A stretch of DNA of 64,000 bases from Amyelois transitella (Eukaryota > Arthropoda > Insecta > Lepidoptera > Pyralidae), in contig NC_083520.1 in the NCBI RefSeq assembly GCF_032362555.1, positions 4,030,001 to 4,094,000 of the forward strand. Direction: 5' to 3'. This document shows positions 1 to 12,559 of the stretch, in pieces. The notes under the pieces are model-generated. The model was not told the origin of the DNA and searched no databases. It was given only the letters and a program-made list of their open reading frames with translations. A program made the position numbers and the translations under genes. Position 1 is the stretch's first letter. The number at the start of each line of letters is the position of its first letter.

Positions 1-3000
1 GGCATCTTTGTTCTTTATTAAATGACTACGAAATTGTATGTTTACCATGGGCTGCGCATATTTTGACCATTAAATATGGAGATATATTTAATTTGTAGGA
101 TAATATATAGATATAGCGGTAGACGGCGCCAACAGTCATCAAAAGACTGAAAAATGTTTGGCCCGATGATAGAATTGAGATTCAAATAGTGACAGGTTGC
201 TAGCCCATCCCTTAGTCACCTTTTACGACATCCATGGGAATGCGATGGAGTGGTCCTTTTCTTTTTTCTATTAGTGCCAGGAACCACACGGCAACAACAA
301 GTTAAATACTAAATGCGTAGCTGAAATCAAGATTATCAAGTTTTCACATATTTATATCTAAATGCTTGCTTGTATCTATTCAGAAAAAGAATCTTTAAAG
401 TTAAATCAAATTTAAATTAAAGTAATTTCTACAGTATTGGATGCTGTTTGTTTTTTATCCTTGTGATAATTCGTTGTTATGATAGTCGAAGTTACTCCTT
501 AAACTTTTTGACCGTTCTCACCAAACCTTGCCATTCTTCTTTTGGGCATGCTAGCAACCTGTCATCTGAATCTCAATTCAGTCACTTAGCCTTCTATTCT
601 TGTGATTATGTGTCTGCCTATCCCTTCAGTTATAAGGATACATGTTTTTTACTAAAACGACTATAAACAATAAATAACTAGGTATTATAACACGTAACTC
701 CAATTTCAAATTTTCCTATTCAGAACTCACCTTTATCATTCGCCAAGGGTTAATTTCATTATATTCAAAATGTATGAATAATGTAGATACATTGTTAACC
801 AGATATAGTACCCGGTTAAATTTTATTTGAGAATCGTTAATTTTAATTGCTGCTTCGGTTCTGTTTGCTGTCAGTTGCGCAAGAGTCGGCTCGGTGATCA
901 TTGCGGAATGGAAATTATGTTACATTGGGATTCTATATTAATGTTATTGTTATGTATAACTTTCCTTAATTGTATTACGATTTAGCGTGGGCCAAGTCGA
1001 TACACGAACGTCATGAAATTCTGTAATACCAAGTGCTGTTGCGCTTTCTTTAGTTTTAATGTGGTCAATAGTTTAGTACAGCTCAAAATATTTAAATTGA
1101 CCTGACCTTAAATATTTTAAGAAATTATCAGAATTTAACAAAATGTTATTTATCTATCTGTACTATCTCAAAGTTAATAATGGAACAAACTGACAACCGA
1201 AAAGACATCGACGCATTGAAAAACTCAATATTTATCAAGTCGTGTCACTGGCTTTATGCTCGGCCTAATACGGTCTATTATGGTCTATTGTGCACCTTTC
1301 AATGATCGCCGAATTGCTGCATCAGCGTGAGTCGTTTCGGCTTCGTCTTTGGATTTCTAGGAATTTGTCGACGTGTTAAGTTCTTTGTATTAATTGGGCA
1401 ATGTTAACAATTTGAATCCTCTGCATTCTTAGACCTTCAATAGGAGTTGAATGATCTTCTTAAAAAAAATTTATATATTGAAAAATTTATCACTGGTCAC
1501 ATGATTAAATTTAATTTTATGTAAGGGAGTAGTTAGTGCTTTTAGTGTTTTCGTTTTTATTTTAGCCAAAGCTTTTAATTATAATAAAACTCTTTAGACC
1601 TATTGATCTGAAACGAAATGTAAGAATAGCATTAGTATAGGTAGGTATGTGTGATCACAACAGAATGTCTGAGTATGTCCATGACACCGTCCCGAATCGA
1701 TGTATCGATTCGAATGCACGATTCGATTTGAATAAAATTATTACCATCATTGTTCCGCACTTGTCTCATTTCAACACGAATTTTATGTTTATCATTCTAT
1801 TTGACATTTTTACGAACAATAGCTACTCTCTCAGTTCAACTTATGACTGTGTCTGTATAATCGAAAGAGAAAGAATGCAATTCTTGGATCGCCCTTTAAA
1901 TTTTGAACAGAATGTGTGGTATTAGCTGAATCATGTTTTCATAATTACTATCTTTGAGTCTATGAATAAATATTTATAAATGGACTTTTAATTTTATTAC
2001 GTTGGATTGGTAATAAAAATAGAGGTCATAAACAAGAAACTGCTACTAGTGTTGTGTTATGAACAAATTTAAAGAAAAACTGAGAAACTAGGAGAGATGA
2101 TGGTTATGAAATTAAGTAATAGAGTGTACTTTTAATGGAAAGCAATCGTTTTGGCAAAAATACATAGGGATAGGGTGAAATAGAAGGAAGCAGGTGAACA
2201 TTAATGCTAAACCATCAGCAAATCATGTAAAAATTCTTGATAAAAAGATAAACAACTCCAAGTTTTAGGATTAAGCATCGATTGACGTTTCCATCAAACC
2301 ATTTGATTCGATCATGTTGCATCATGTCACTATTTAAGTGCAGTATTATTTATAATGAAGATAATAATAACAATTTAAGTTTAAACCCAAGCTAAGCTAA
2401 GACGGGCCAAATTATAATATACAAATGAGCGAGCGAGCAGAAATAACGAAACAGTTTATGTCCCGTGCGTTCCCACAGGAACGTTATGCGCCGCGACAAG
2501 AACAGCAATAGGAATGGAATAGAGTTTAACATTATAATTTTGTTGATATTTCTTACGTAATTTCTTGATCATTTGGATGATTTTATTATTTTCATTTAGA
2601 TATTTTTGATCGATAAAATCAATATAAAATTAAAACATTAGGCAAAAAACATATAAAGGAATGAATTATGCATGACATGAATGTCAATATAACAACTATC
2701 TATTCAAAATAAATGCATATTTTTTTTATTAGGCTCAAGAATTTTTCGCGTATTATGCCATGCATTACATTGATATCCCTTTACATAACTAAACTGTGCA
2801 ATGGAGAAGTAACATTTCTATTTATTATTCGATTGCGTTTTTAAAATAAAATATTACCTACACACACTTTACAAGTCATTACTCCTCATGGGATAGATAA
2901 AACCCAACGCCGCCTTTAGATTCAGAGATAGTTTTAATCCAAATAAAAAATAAATAAATTTAAAGCTGGCGTCTCTTCAGATGGCTCTGTTCTCAAGTAA

Positions 3001-5172
3001 GCAAGTATCTGTGAGTGCTGGCTGATATATTGGAGGCCTCGGCCGAATAGCCTCCGGCGCGGCGGGCCCGTCTGCCTATGTAGCATTAAGCATTATGTTC
3101 TTCTATGCTACGTCATCTCGATTGCTTTCTATGTACTGCTAACCGTAAATTATATTAAAGAGGACAAAAGATAACTAGTTTATTAAAGCTGCTACAAACG
3201 AATTATTTCAAATATCTACATTAAATGTAGGCGTCAGGAAGGCTTAAGCACAAACTTTTAACGGCATGTAAGATATCTCTGAAATGATGTCTTTAACAAA
3301 TCGGGAAAATTGTATTCATACACACATACCTTTACCTAACCCAATAAAGGTAAACAGAGCTCATAGTCTCGAAAAGACTGAAAGGCCACGCCGATTATAT
3401 TGTCAGCGTTTCTCAACAGAAACAATAAAATTAGAACTATTTCATAGTTGTATCTGAGATCTCCAATGCTTTTACATCAGACTTTTTTATATGTGTAATT
3501 AGGTATATGTAATTAACTAAAACAAACATAACATCAGATCGAATTTTTTTAGAATTCACAAACTGACATCACCGAAGAAAAAACACACACACAAAGAAAA
3601 TAAAATACATACCAGCCTACACAGTAGCGCTTCCCCTCTCCCGAATTGCCCTCCGGGAGGAGGGGGCGGTCCTCACAGTAGCCACAGAGGCATGTACAGT
3701 CACCCACATAATATAAACGAGGGAACCGGCTACTGGTTTACGCGTCGTCCAATGAAAACACGTATGTAACTGACGCGCATTCATGTAAGTGGTATATTTT
3801 ATGTAATAATGTTTTTGAACGGTATTCGATTGTTGTTCGATATTTAAAATGTTATAGGTGATATTTTTTTTAAATGCTAATATTTACTTTTATTATACAT
3901 ACCTATTGGTTGATTTCTTTTGAATATATTCTAGAATCTGACGACAGTGTAAATATAATATTACATATCTATTGAATTTTTATTTCATATAAATATTTAC
4001 ATTTGTAAAAAAAGTTATAGGTACTTAATCCAATATTGCATATCAGACCAGAATCACAATATATCCTTAGAAATCGTTAAAAGGTTTATAAGACACTATT
4101 ACAACTTCCGTACGTGACCATACATATGCTATTTCTTATATTCCTATTTTCTCAACCAAAATTAAGTCATTAAATGCCCTTTGCATTGAATAATCATAAA
4201 GCCAGTAGTTACTAGATTCAAAGCTATAAAATAATATTTGTTATTCATAAATGTATTCGTGAATAATAAAGCACCTTTGGCGGCGTATAAGATTGAACTT
4301 AATCATACCTATATTTTATTGCTTTTAGTATTACAGCTACAAATAGGAAAAACTTGCAATTGAGATTAAATAGGACTAATACAGGTAGGTAAGTTATGGG
4401 CGTAATTAATCTTCAAAATTACATAAGTATGTCTATAAATATTCATCATATTTGATTTTTATAGAGAATCTTACACCAGTACTACGACTACCGTACGAAT
4501 AAATTGGAAAAATGTAACGAAGGGAAAGAGGTAGGCAGTTTTAAAATTGTCTACGAACATATTACCTACATTAAATTCTTTCCAATTTCGTTAGGTTCGC
4601 ACTGGCAACACTCAAATCTAATTGATATCGTTCTCATAAATCATTAAAAACTAATCGGGCTACCGTGCACCAATCAGACCAAGGGGCGTGGAGCGTAACG
4701 CGGCTGCGGTTGAAGTTTAAAAATAGAATATTTTTTATTTACACGATCGTGAACGCGTGGGTGGGACTTTCTATCGCTCGCGGCTTTCTCGTGGGACGAA
4801 ACAGACCATGAACGTTATTATGTAGGTATGACTATACCATTGATGGTGTAAAAAGAGCATGTATTGGTCTCACATGCTTTAGAAGATAGTGAATAAAACT
4901 AAAACTCACTTTTATCAACATGGTGCAATTAAGTAAACAATTATTATCTTTTAATTATTTTGTATACCTTTAAGACACATATTTAATACAATAATTCTGA
5001 GAACAAGAAGCCTAAAAGATGAACGGATATAGGTTAAAAAATCTTTATTTGACTCACAAAGAATTAAATTCACTTACAATGAGCCTTAATCTAATACAAA
5101 ATAATAGTAAACAAGTAACGCATTCAAGCAGTGTTAAATTTTTAAATAAACACAGTTGTCACAACAATAATT
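1..5172. other. Gene-free stretch with repeat A copies
   Basis: Repeat A copies are at 112-297 (AATTGAGATTCAAATAGTGA, AGGAACCACACGGCAAC), in part at 523-600, and at about 3350-3410 (GTCTCGAAAAGACTGAAAGG). Small GC-rich patches are at 3045-3075 and 3640-3690 (CCTCCGGGAGGAGGGGGCGG, self-complementary). The open frame at 1647-1925 has no domain and is not called. Confidence 0.5.
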
Positions 5173-5505
5173 TTAAGCTTGTTCGTAGACATGTTTTTTT
5201 AATCTTTCTGTGAACAAAGTCAAAAATTTGCATTCTTTCAGTTCATTTGGCAGTCTGTTGTACATTTGCGCCCCTTCATACAATATGTTTCTCTTACCGT
5301 AGTTGGTTCGGGGTGTGATTAGTTTTATTTTATTAGTATTTCTTAAATGGTGCTTATATGTTCGTTTACTGAAAGTTATTTGTGAGTGGATGTTTCCGTT
5401 TAGAATTTTTTCGACGAGAATGATATACAAAACTAATTGCAACAATAATTTCGAGCTGAATAGCCGAGAGAATAATTTCCATTTATTTTCTTCTTTAGAA
5501 GTCAA
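5173..5505 (-). pseudogene. C-terminal fragment of a LINE-type reverse transcriptase
   Basis: The 110-residue minus-strand frame ends with NILYEGAQMYNRLPNELKEC and LTLFTERLKKHV. This is the usual closing block of LINE/Jockey-like reverse transcriptases (a 'G...YN.LP..IK.......F...L+..' pattern). Nothing upstream gives the catalytic YxDD, so this is a truncated relic. Confidence 0.7.
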
Positions 5506-5599
5506 GAAACATACTCGTACACTTTACATGTTACATAAACAAAAGGAAAAATTCAAAGCGCCCTCCCAATAAGCAACTTCCCTTTCAAAACATTCCAAA

Positions 5600-8500
5600 A
5601 AAAGTGCCGGACCAAACATCTGTTAAGTACTCAAATCTGACCAAAAACAAAGTTCTCCTAACCACATAGAGCAGGTAAGTATATCACCAGTATAGAATTA
5701 ATAATAGCGTAAAACTATAGAGTGGTCCTGTTGAACGTGACATCGCAACTTATAGCTGAGATACCATAACGTTCTTATATTTCATCTGAATTCTGAAATT
5801 TATATGCCAGATTCACAACTGGGTGCAATGCAACACATCATTCCAAATCTAATTAAATAAATATTTTTGCTTTCTGAATCAATTACTCGAGTATATAATG
5901 TATATTCTTATGACAATATTTCGTTTAAGGGCTCTGGGAGACGCTGCAATAAGTCAATAATATAAAATAACTACTACACGTATACGCCATAAATAAATAT
6001 AAGTAATAAAAACCGCACCTTAAATATGATTGCTTTTCAATAATTTCCACTACAATATGGCATTTCTATTGCCTTCTATTCTTCCGCTGTCTACGATCAC
6101 CTGTGAGCCGTGGCGCTTGCCGGCAAGTGCTTATTTGTGTTTTAAAATAAACAAACTGCGCGAAATAGCCTATACAAACAGCACCGAAAACGACACGTCA
6201 ATGGGCCAGTTTTGTGAATGACATTCTATTTTGTGTTAGTTTTTTTTTCATTTTGTACTTAATCTTCGGCAAACAAAGTTTGCGGTTGATTCAAAAGAAT
6301 GGAGATCAATAAAAACTGTCAAAAAATGTAATAAAACATAATGTTACTCACCAGACATTATTATTTTTTTAAAAAAAGAATCTTTTTGCAATTACTTATT
6401 TAACAAAAATCACGAGCACTTTCTATACCTAAGTAAAGTATATTAACTCGCTGGAATTATACTCTACTCTACTTTATATCCCCAAAAACTTGTGATTCAC
6501 TTACAATAAAAACTTTATCGGCCGCATATCTTTCACCAATGATATATTACCCGCCTACATGATACGAAAACTTTACCTAAAAATTAGCTCAATGCCGTGA
6601 GTCACCATTTTTATAAATAAAAAACAAAGAATTTTACTTACAAACAAAAGATAATATAAAAATGTTATTACTTATATCAACTTTTGTATTGTTAGTCGTG
6701 GTTTAGATAAATTTTATATTTCTTGGAATATTATCGCTTGAGGGATTGAATACGGAAAACTTTGCCCTGCCCACTAAGTTGAGATAAGTTGTTATACCTA
6801 TTAAACTACCTATACTTAAATATGTATACAGTACACCAACGAACATATGTATATACCTAGTTATAATAGAAAAGCCTTTTCTAAACATTTTAAAGCGTAT
6901 ATTTTGCATCGTAGCTTTTCAGAACAATTCACTGACATGCTGTTACGGTGAGTGAAAACATCAATGGAAAATATCATCTCTTTTTGATCCAATAGGTTTT
7001 AGTTCCAATAGGTTCCAATAGGTGCTAAAACCTCACTTGACCACCGCTCCAGGACCATAGTCACTGGTCTCTTCTGTCGAAAGAGAGTGGGACGCCAAGA
7101 GGATGATAATGAGGATAATTTCACTAATATGCTGACTTTTAGCAGACCTCAAATTTTAAAGAGTATTAGCGTTTCTACAACTAAACCTTATCATAAATAA
7201 AGATTTTCCTTCGCTATTTGGCAACTAATTGCAAAAGAAGAATTATAAAACTTATTTCGTTTATCAAATTTGTTCTATTTTGCAACCAGTTCGTGATTGA
7301 TCTTTAATAACCAGCTTGGAGTTACCAACTGGGTACAATTTACTTAAATACCTACCTACTTTAGTAAATAACATTTTTCCACTTACTTAACGATTAGGTG
7401 GAAAAGTAATGTTTCTGCGTCAACACAAAACACAAAAAATGTAGTGTCGACAATGTTTGCTAACCCTTGAACGAAGTCGCGGTATATTTGTTGATATTTA
7501 ATTTGACACATCCCAAAAAGGAATGGCTTTATCTCAAAGATTACCTATAGATAAGAGTCGAAACTTTTGTTTTTTATCTAGTCCAAATATAAATTTCCGG
7601 TGCTGTGTAACACCATATTGTTTGGTGACGGATATTGCATATAGCTATATTTGTAAGTAACAGAAAATCACGCCTCTCTCTCCCGTAAAATTAGGCAGAG
7701 GTCGCGAGATTAATTATATTTTCGACCTGAATATTCATCTCCTATATAATTAAGGTAAGGTTAACCCTTTCGTTACAATACCCCCGTACTATATTTGTTC
7801 TCTTTTATTGTCATAACTCGACAATATATAACATATTGTAACAAAATTATTCTCATAAAAAAATTATCATGATGCTATGAAATTTTTTATATGAACAGTG
7901 GTACTTATTAACAATTAATATTTGTATGCTCCAGAACTCGGAATTCGAGCGCCTTCAAGAATGTTAATACCATAGACTACGGAATGTTTACATAATAAAG
8001 AAAAAAAACAAATTAATATTGGATCCCGGATAATGGATCCCATGTCCTCGATCAATATTGTTATAAATGGTCGTAAATCGGCTCTCACTGTGAGGAGAGC
8101 GGGTCCTTTTTATTCTAAAGGTGACAAATGATTGCAGGTCGCCTATGGTTAGAGTAATCATTAGGAATCCTGTACTAAATATTTAAAATTTTTGTGTAGG
8201 TTTTTGTTTGAAATCCTTTTGTTTTTAATTCTGAAGTCGCATTGTTTTCACTTAGGGATATATTCTGATATATTTTAAGTTCTGAAAAAGAATTTCAATG
8301 AATTCTGTTTTTTGAAAGTTACTTTTTGCCTACTTTTTATTACATAACAACAGATTAGTTGAATAATCATTCATTGAAGAGAATTTATCACATTTTCTCT
8401 TTATACTTTCTAAGAATAGTACATTTAAGTATTACGGCTGTATTCTCTTGCTTTGGCTATTATTTTATAAGATAATATTAACATAAATACCTTAAATTAT

Positions 8501-11500
8501 AGACCTATACCGACTTAGCAGTCAATCGATTGGCCTAAAGAATTATTACTATTTTAAGTAATTTTTTTATTCTAGTAACCCTAAAAAATGAGACAGACAT
8601 GGTTCGGCAAAGTTGAAAGTAAGTGACATGCGGCGAAGCGCCCCGCGGTGAGTCCCCCATGTTCCCCAAATGTTTGATATGCATTCGAATTTTGAATTAT
8701 GCGAGCTCCGGGTGCGATTATATTGGTTTTCTTTTACTTTCGCCGTCAATGTTACTGGCAGGCGACAAAAAAGTGTCAAACTAAAAAAATATCGGTAATA
8801 CTAGAATCAAACCTTTTTTTAGAAGTTTTTCTTCTCGCTCACAGATCTAAGCAAGCCAGCTGAAGAAAGATAAAGTAAAAATATCCCTATGGACAATCAA
8901 ATCAAGCAACTACTTCTACTAGGTAAGTATGTACCTTAATAAATTATATTTGTTGTACGTTACTTAATTATAATAACCAAAAATTATGCTGAAGATGAAG
9001 GCAGTAAATATGACGCGATCTCCATCTAAGTATGTCTGTTTTTTCGACACGATCTTATTTGTAACACGATCTTACATATCTTTATATTTCAGACTTCAAA
9101 GTGAATTATTTAATCATAATTATTTTTAATAGTGCACATAAAGACACGTAATAATAAAAAAAATGCGATAACTTTATCTTAAACATTAAGGCTGTTAAAA
9201 AGATCGTATCAATAGAAATTATGTCATCATCTAAATATAATTTGCCTTATTTAACGAGTTAGCGAGGCGCGGGCGGCTCGGGCGGCCACCGTGTTACGCG
9301 ATGTAAGCCAGGGGCTAGGCCAGAATTTTTTTTACAATAATGTATATGAATTTACCTCAAAATCGATTTTTATTTAGGTTTATCTCGAACGAATAAATGA
9401 AAAACTTCTCAACCGATTCTGATAAAATTTGGTACTTACGAAAATATACAAGTTAAAAGGACAACTTTTATTTATGTCAAAGCCCAGACAAAATTTCGAG
9501 GCTCTCTTAGCCTGTGTAGTTTATTGATATACATTATATAAAACTCTTCAGTTACCGAGAGATTGACGGACAACGCACAACCCAAACCGCTTGGTCTAAT
9601 GATTATTTTCCTTATATGTTCTAGATGCCAAAAGAGGATTTCTCGAAATTCCCGCGGGAACGAAACGCGATTTTTCGTTTTAGGCGCGAAACCTGTAGTC
9701 CTCACTGAACGGAATGTTTTAAATCTCAGATTAAATACGTATAATCTTCATCTTAACTATAATGTATTCATTATATTTATTAGAAATTTTTCCATTACAG
9801 GAATATAAAACAGTTGCAAAGTGAAAAGTGTGAATGCCACAAAAATAAATGGCAAAATTACTTGAAAAATCGATGTCTGGCTCTTAAGCTATGTTCCGCT
9901 TGGCAGTAATTACAGATGTAAATTCTTGCCTTCGGCCTCAAGATTCAAGGTATGTCGTTTACCTTATTTAACCATAACGAGTTAATACAAAAATATATGT
10001 GAATAATAATTATAATTCATTTGCGTAAAACTTACATTATTTGGACGTCTTGCGGAATTGCGATCAGAACCTAATAAGGACTTTTTTTTCCATATCTATA
10101 TCGTGGGTACTCGTACATTTATTTTGTTATGGTCTTTAAAATAACAATGTGACATTAATTAAGTTGCATTTTTTATTTTTGATATTAAGATAAAGAATTT
10201 CTTTGTAGTCTTATTAGAAAGTTATGAGTATTAAATAGCCATTTGTAATTTAACGCTACTTTACTCTGTTTATTATATAGACAAGGCTAGATGTACAAAT
10301 TCGACAAAAAATAATAGGTATATCAATATCGATAAACTTTACAATATGCGCTCAAGAAATAATGGTTACCTTATCTATTTATAGATACTGGCAACATGTA
10401 GAATCTTAAAAGAAAAAAAGATGCAATGACGAATGAGTAATAAGTTATTATAGCAGCATAAAATAAGGTTTTGTGTCAACGCATTACTTGTTCAGTTTAA
10501 ATATTCATTGCGATTAATGTTAAAGTTTTATGTTTACAGTTGCGTTTCTGAGCACGCATGAATTATGAATTACTAATATTTATTCAAATTTGTTATACTT
10601 AAACTTCGAAAAACCTGATAGAAAACATTCGCAAATTTCTGTTTCAGTTTGTAGTAAGTACATTGAAAATGTATTATATTTATCAAAGAAAGAGAGACAT
10701 AAATTATTATAGGTATTATAAAAAAAACGTTTAGAAAGATTGTGTGTCCCAAAATTGTGCAAAAAACACCATGGTATGTCAATTAGGCGGGATCAGTGTC
10801 CACATATCTCACGGGAATCACTCGAAAGTGTCAAAAACGTTACCTAATGATGCGTGCCATACAAAACCGAACAAAGCAGTATTATGGACTCCTCATATCT
10901 CAAAAACTTCTGACCATTCTTCTTTTATTGTTAAATAAACCATAAATCGTTATAAAATGGTCACCATTGGACGGTGAATGGAATTGGGTGCTCGTGATTT
11001 GGGTTAAAAAATCCAATATTTTTGTCGTCCTTTTTCTGATCCTAGCGCCGTGCCAGGCGCTAACGATCATTTGCATCATAATAGCTGCGATTATTCAAAT
11101 AACGTGTGTTTGTGATGATGAAAGGCTTGGGAACGTTTATGAATCCATTATAATTTATACATATTTTTACTATATTCTATATAGGAATGTTAATTGGAAT
11201 AAAAGTTAGTTTTTTGGAAAATATTACGCGATTTGATATTCCGTTTGATGTTCTTTGTGAGATTAGATATTTTAATTAAAAAAAACAGGGTACCTACCTA
11301 TTCAAATAGAAGTACTAAAGTGCTAGCAAATTTTTAAACACACATAACAAAACACATAGAAAACAAATTAAATAAATTGAATCTAATCATTACTCTCTGT
11401 CTACCTTTGTATATATTAATAATATTTCACAGACGTTTGAGTACGTAGTATGAAAATATTCTTTTTGGATCTGGATAACACAATCGATAAATAAAGAAAT

Positions 11501-11559
11501 TACAAGGGTAATGATTAGATCGTAAAAAATAAGTAGTTATATAAAGGGTACTCACTGTA
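5600..11559. other. Gene-free stretch with scattered repeats
   Basis: No exon recognised. A retroelement-tail-like segment is at about 9360-9700 (CTTCTCAACCGATTCTGATA, GAAATTCCCGCGGGAACG). A GC-rich patch is at 8626-8700 (GAAGCGCCCCGCGGTGAG). A second is at 9260-9300 (GCGAGGCGCGGGCGGCTCG). Confidence 0.5.
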
Positions 11560-12545
11560 TTTGGCGCTAACAACTGGGGCTTTGCTGATTAATTTTTATT
11601 TTAACGTAGGTATAATTTAGTCGAGTGCGCGGCGGTGACTGTTACGAGTGCAGTAAAAAACAGTAATTTATTAGTGGCGACTTCTCGTGTTGGCACTGGC
11701 TTAACGAGTGTGTGGCGTGCAGTGCGGTGGACAGAAAAAACTGGCTCGTCTGGTACGTCGCTCGAGCAGCAGTGGCCTGAGGAAGAATAACCCCAGGAGT
11801 CGATGGGAGCTGCCACCGCTTCCGAACGCACCCCGCACCCCGCTTACCCCGCGCCCGCCCGATACAGATCACGCATTCTACGAATACCTTTAACCGCGGC
11901 ATTGACGACCACCAGCCATCCCTTTCGCTCCAACGCGCTGCTGCTGCGGAGGATCTTCTGAGATGCGCGGGACGAGGGGGGCCTAATGGACGTTTCACAG
12001 CGGACCACGCTTCCTAAGTTCACCAAGTAAAGGTCACACGGGCTAAGAGAGCCGGACGACGCAGCGTGAGCGTGGAACTCGGCCGCGAGGTAGCGAGTGC
12101 GCAACACCGGCAGCGCCCACATGACCGGCGTTTAACTATAAGCGCTCCACAGAGAACGCTATCCGTCTCCCTCTTACTTACGCCTTTTATAGATATTCTC
12201 GCTCATACACGGCGACGTGGAAAAATGTATCTAGTTCTGTGGAGGCGACGCGGAGTTCGGTAGCAGTTTATTTTTTTTTTCTTTTTAATAAATTTGTGGT
12301 TGTTTGTCTCGCTTAGGCGCGCGCCCGGGGCGTCGTCGAGCGAGACGGTGAATTGCCACCGGGTTACGCCTTCCGCGCATTCTGGTTATTAAGTAGGTTG
12401 CCGTGGTATTAGAGCCTCCGTGTACTGAATGAGCGCAGGCGCATATGTATATGATAGTGTCGTAAATACGGGCTGTTTGCGGTGTGGCCGGCGTTTATGT
12501 GCGCCCACGGCTACTGGCTTACGCGCCGCCTCATTTCACGCTTTC
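11560..12545. promoter_or_regulatory. GC- and CpG-rich island, possible promoter or 5' exon of an unseen gene
   Basis: Composition rises sharply against the AT-rich background, with many CpGs (for example GCGCGCCCGGGGCGTCGTCG near 12319 and CCCCGCGCCCGCCCGATAC near 11847). Several overlapping open frames on both strands result from the low stop-codon density; none has a recognisable domain. An unmethylated promoter or a noncoding first exon of a gene extending outside the window is the simplest reading. Confidence 0.4.
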
Positions 12546-12559
12546 CATCAGCACGCATT

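Noticed and set aside
11601..12263. Several overlapping open frames on both strands
   Set aside because: The GC-rich composition lowers stop frequency; no frame has a recognisable domain or clean splice context.
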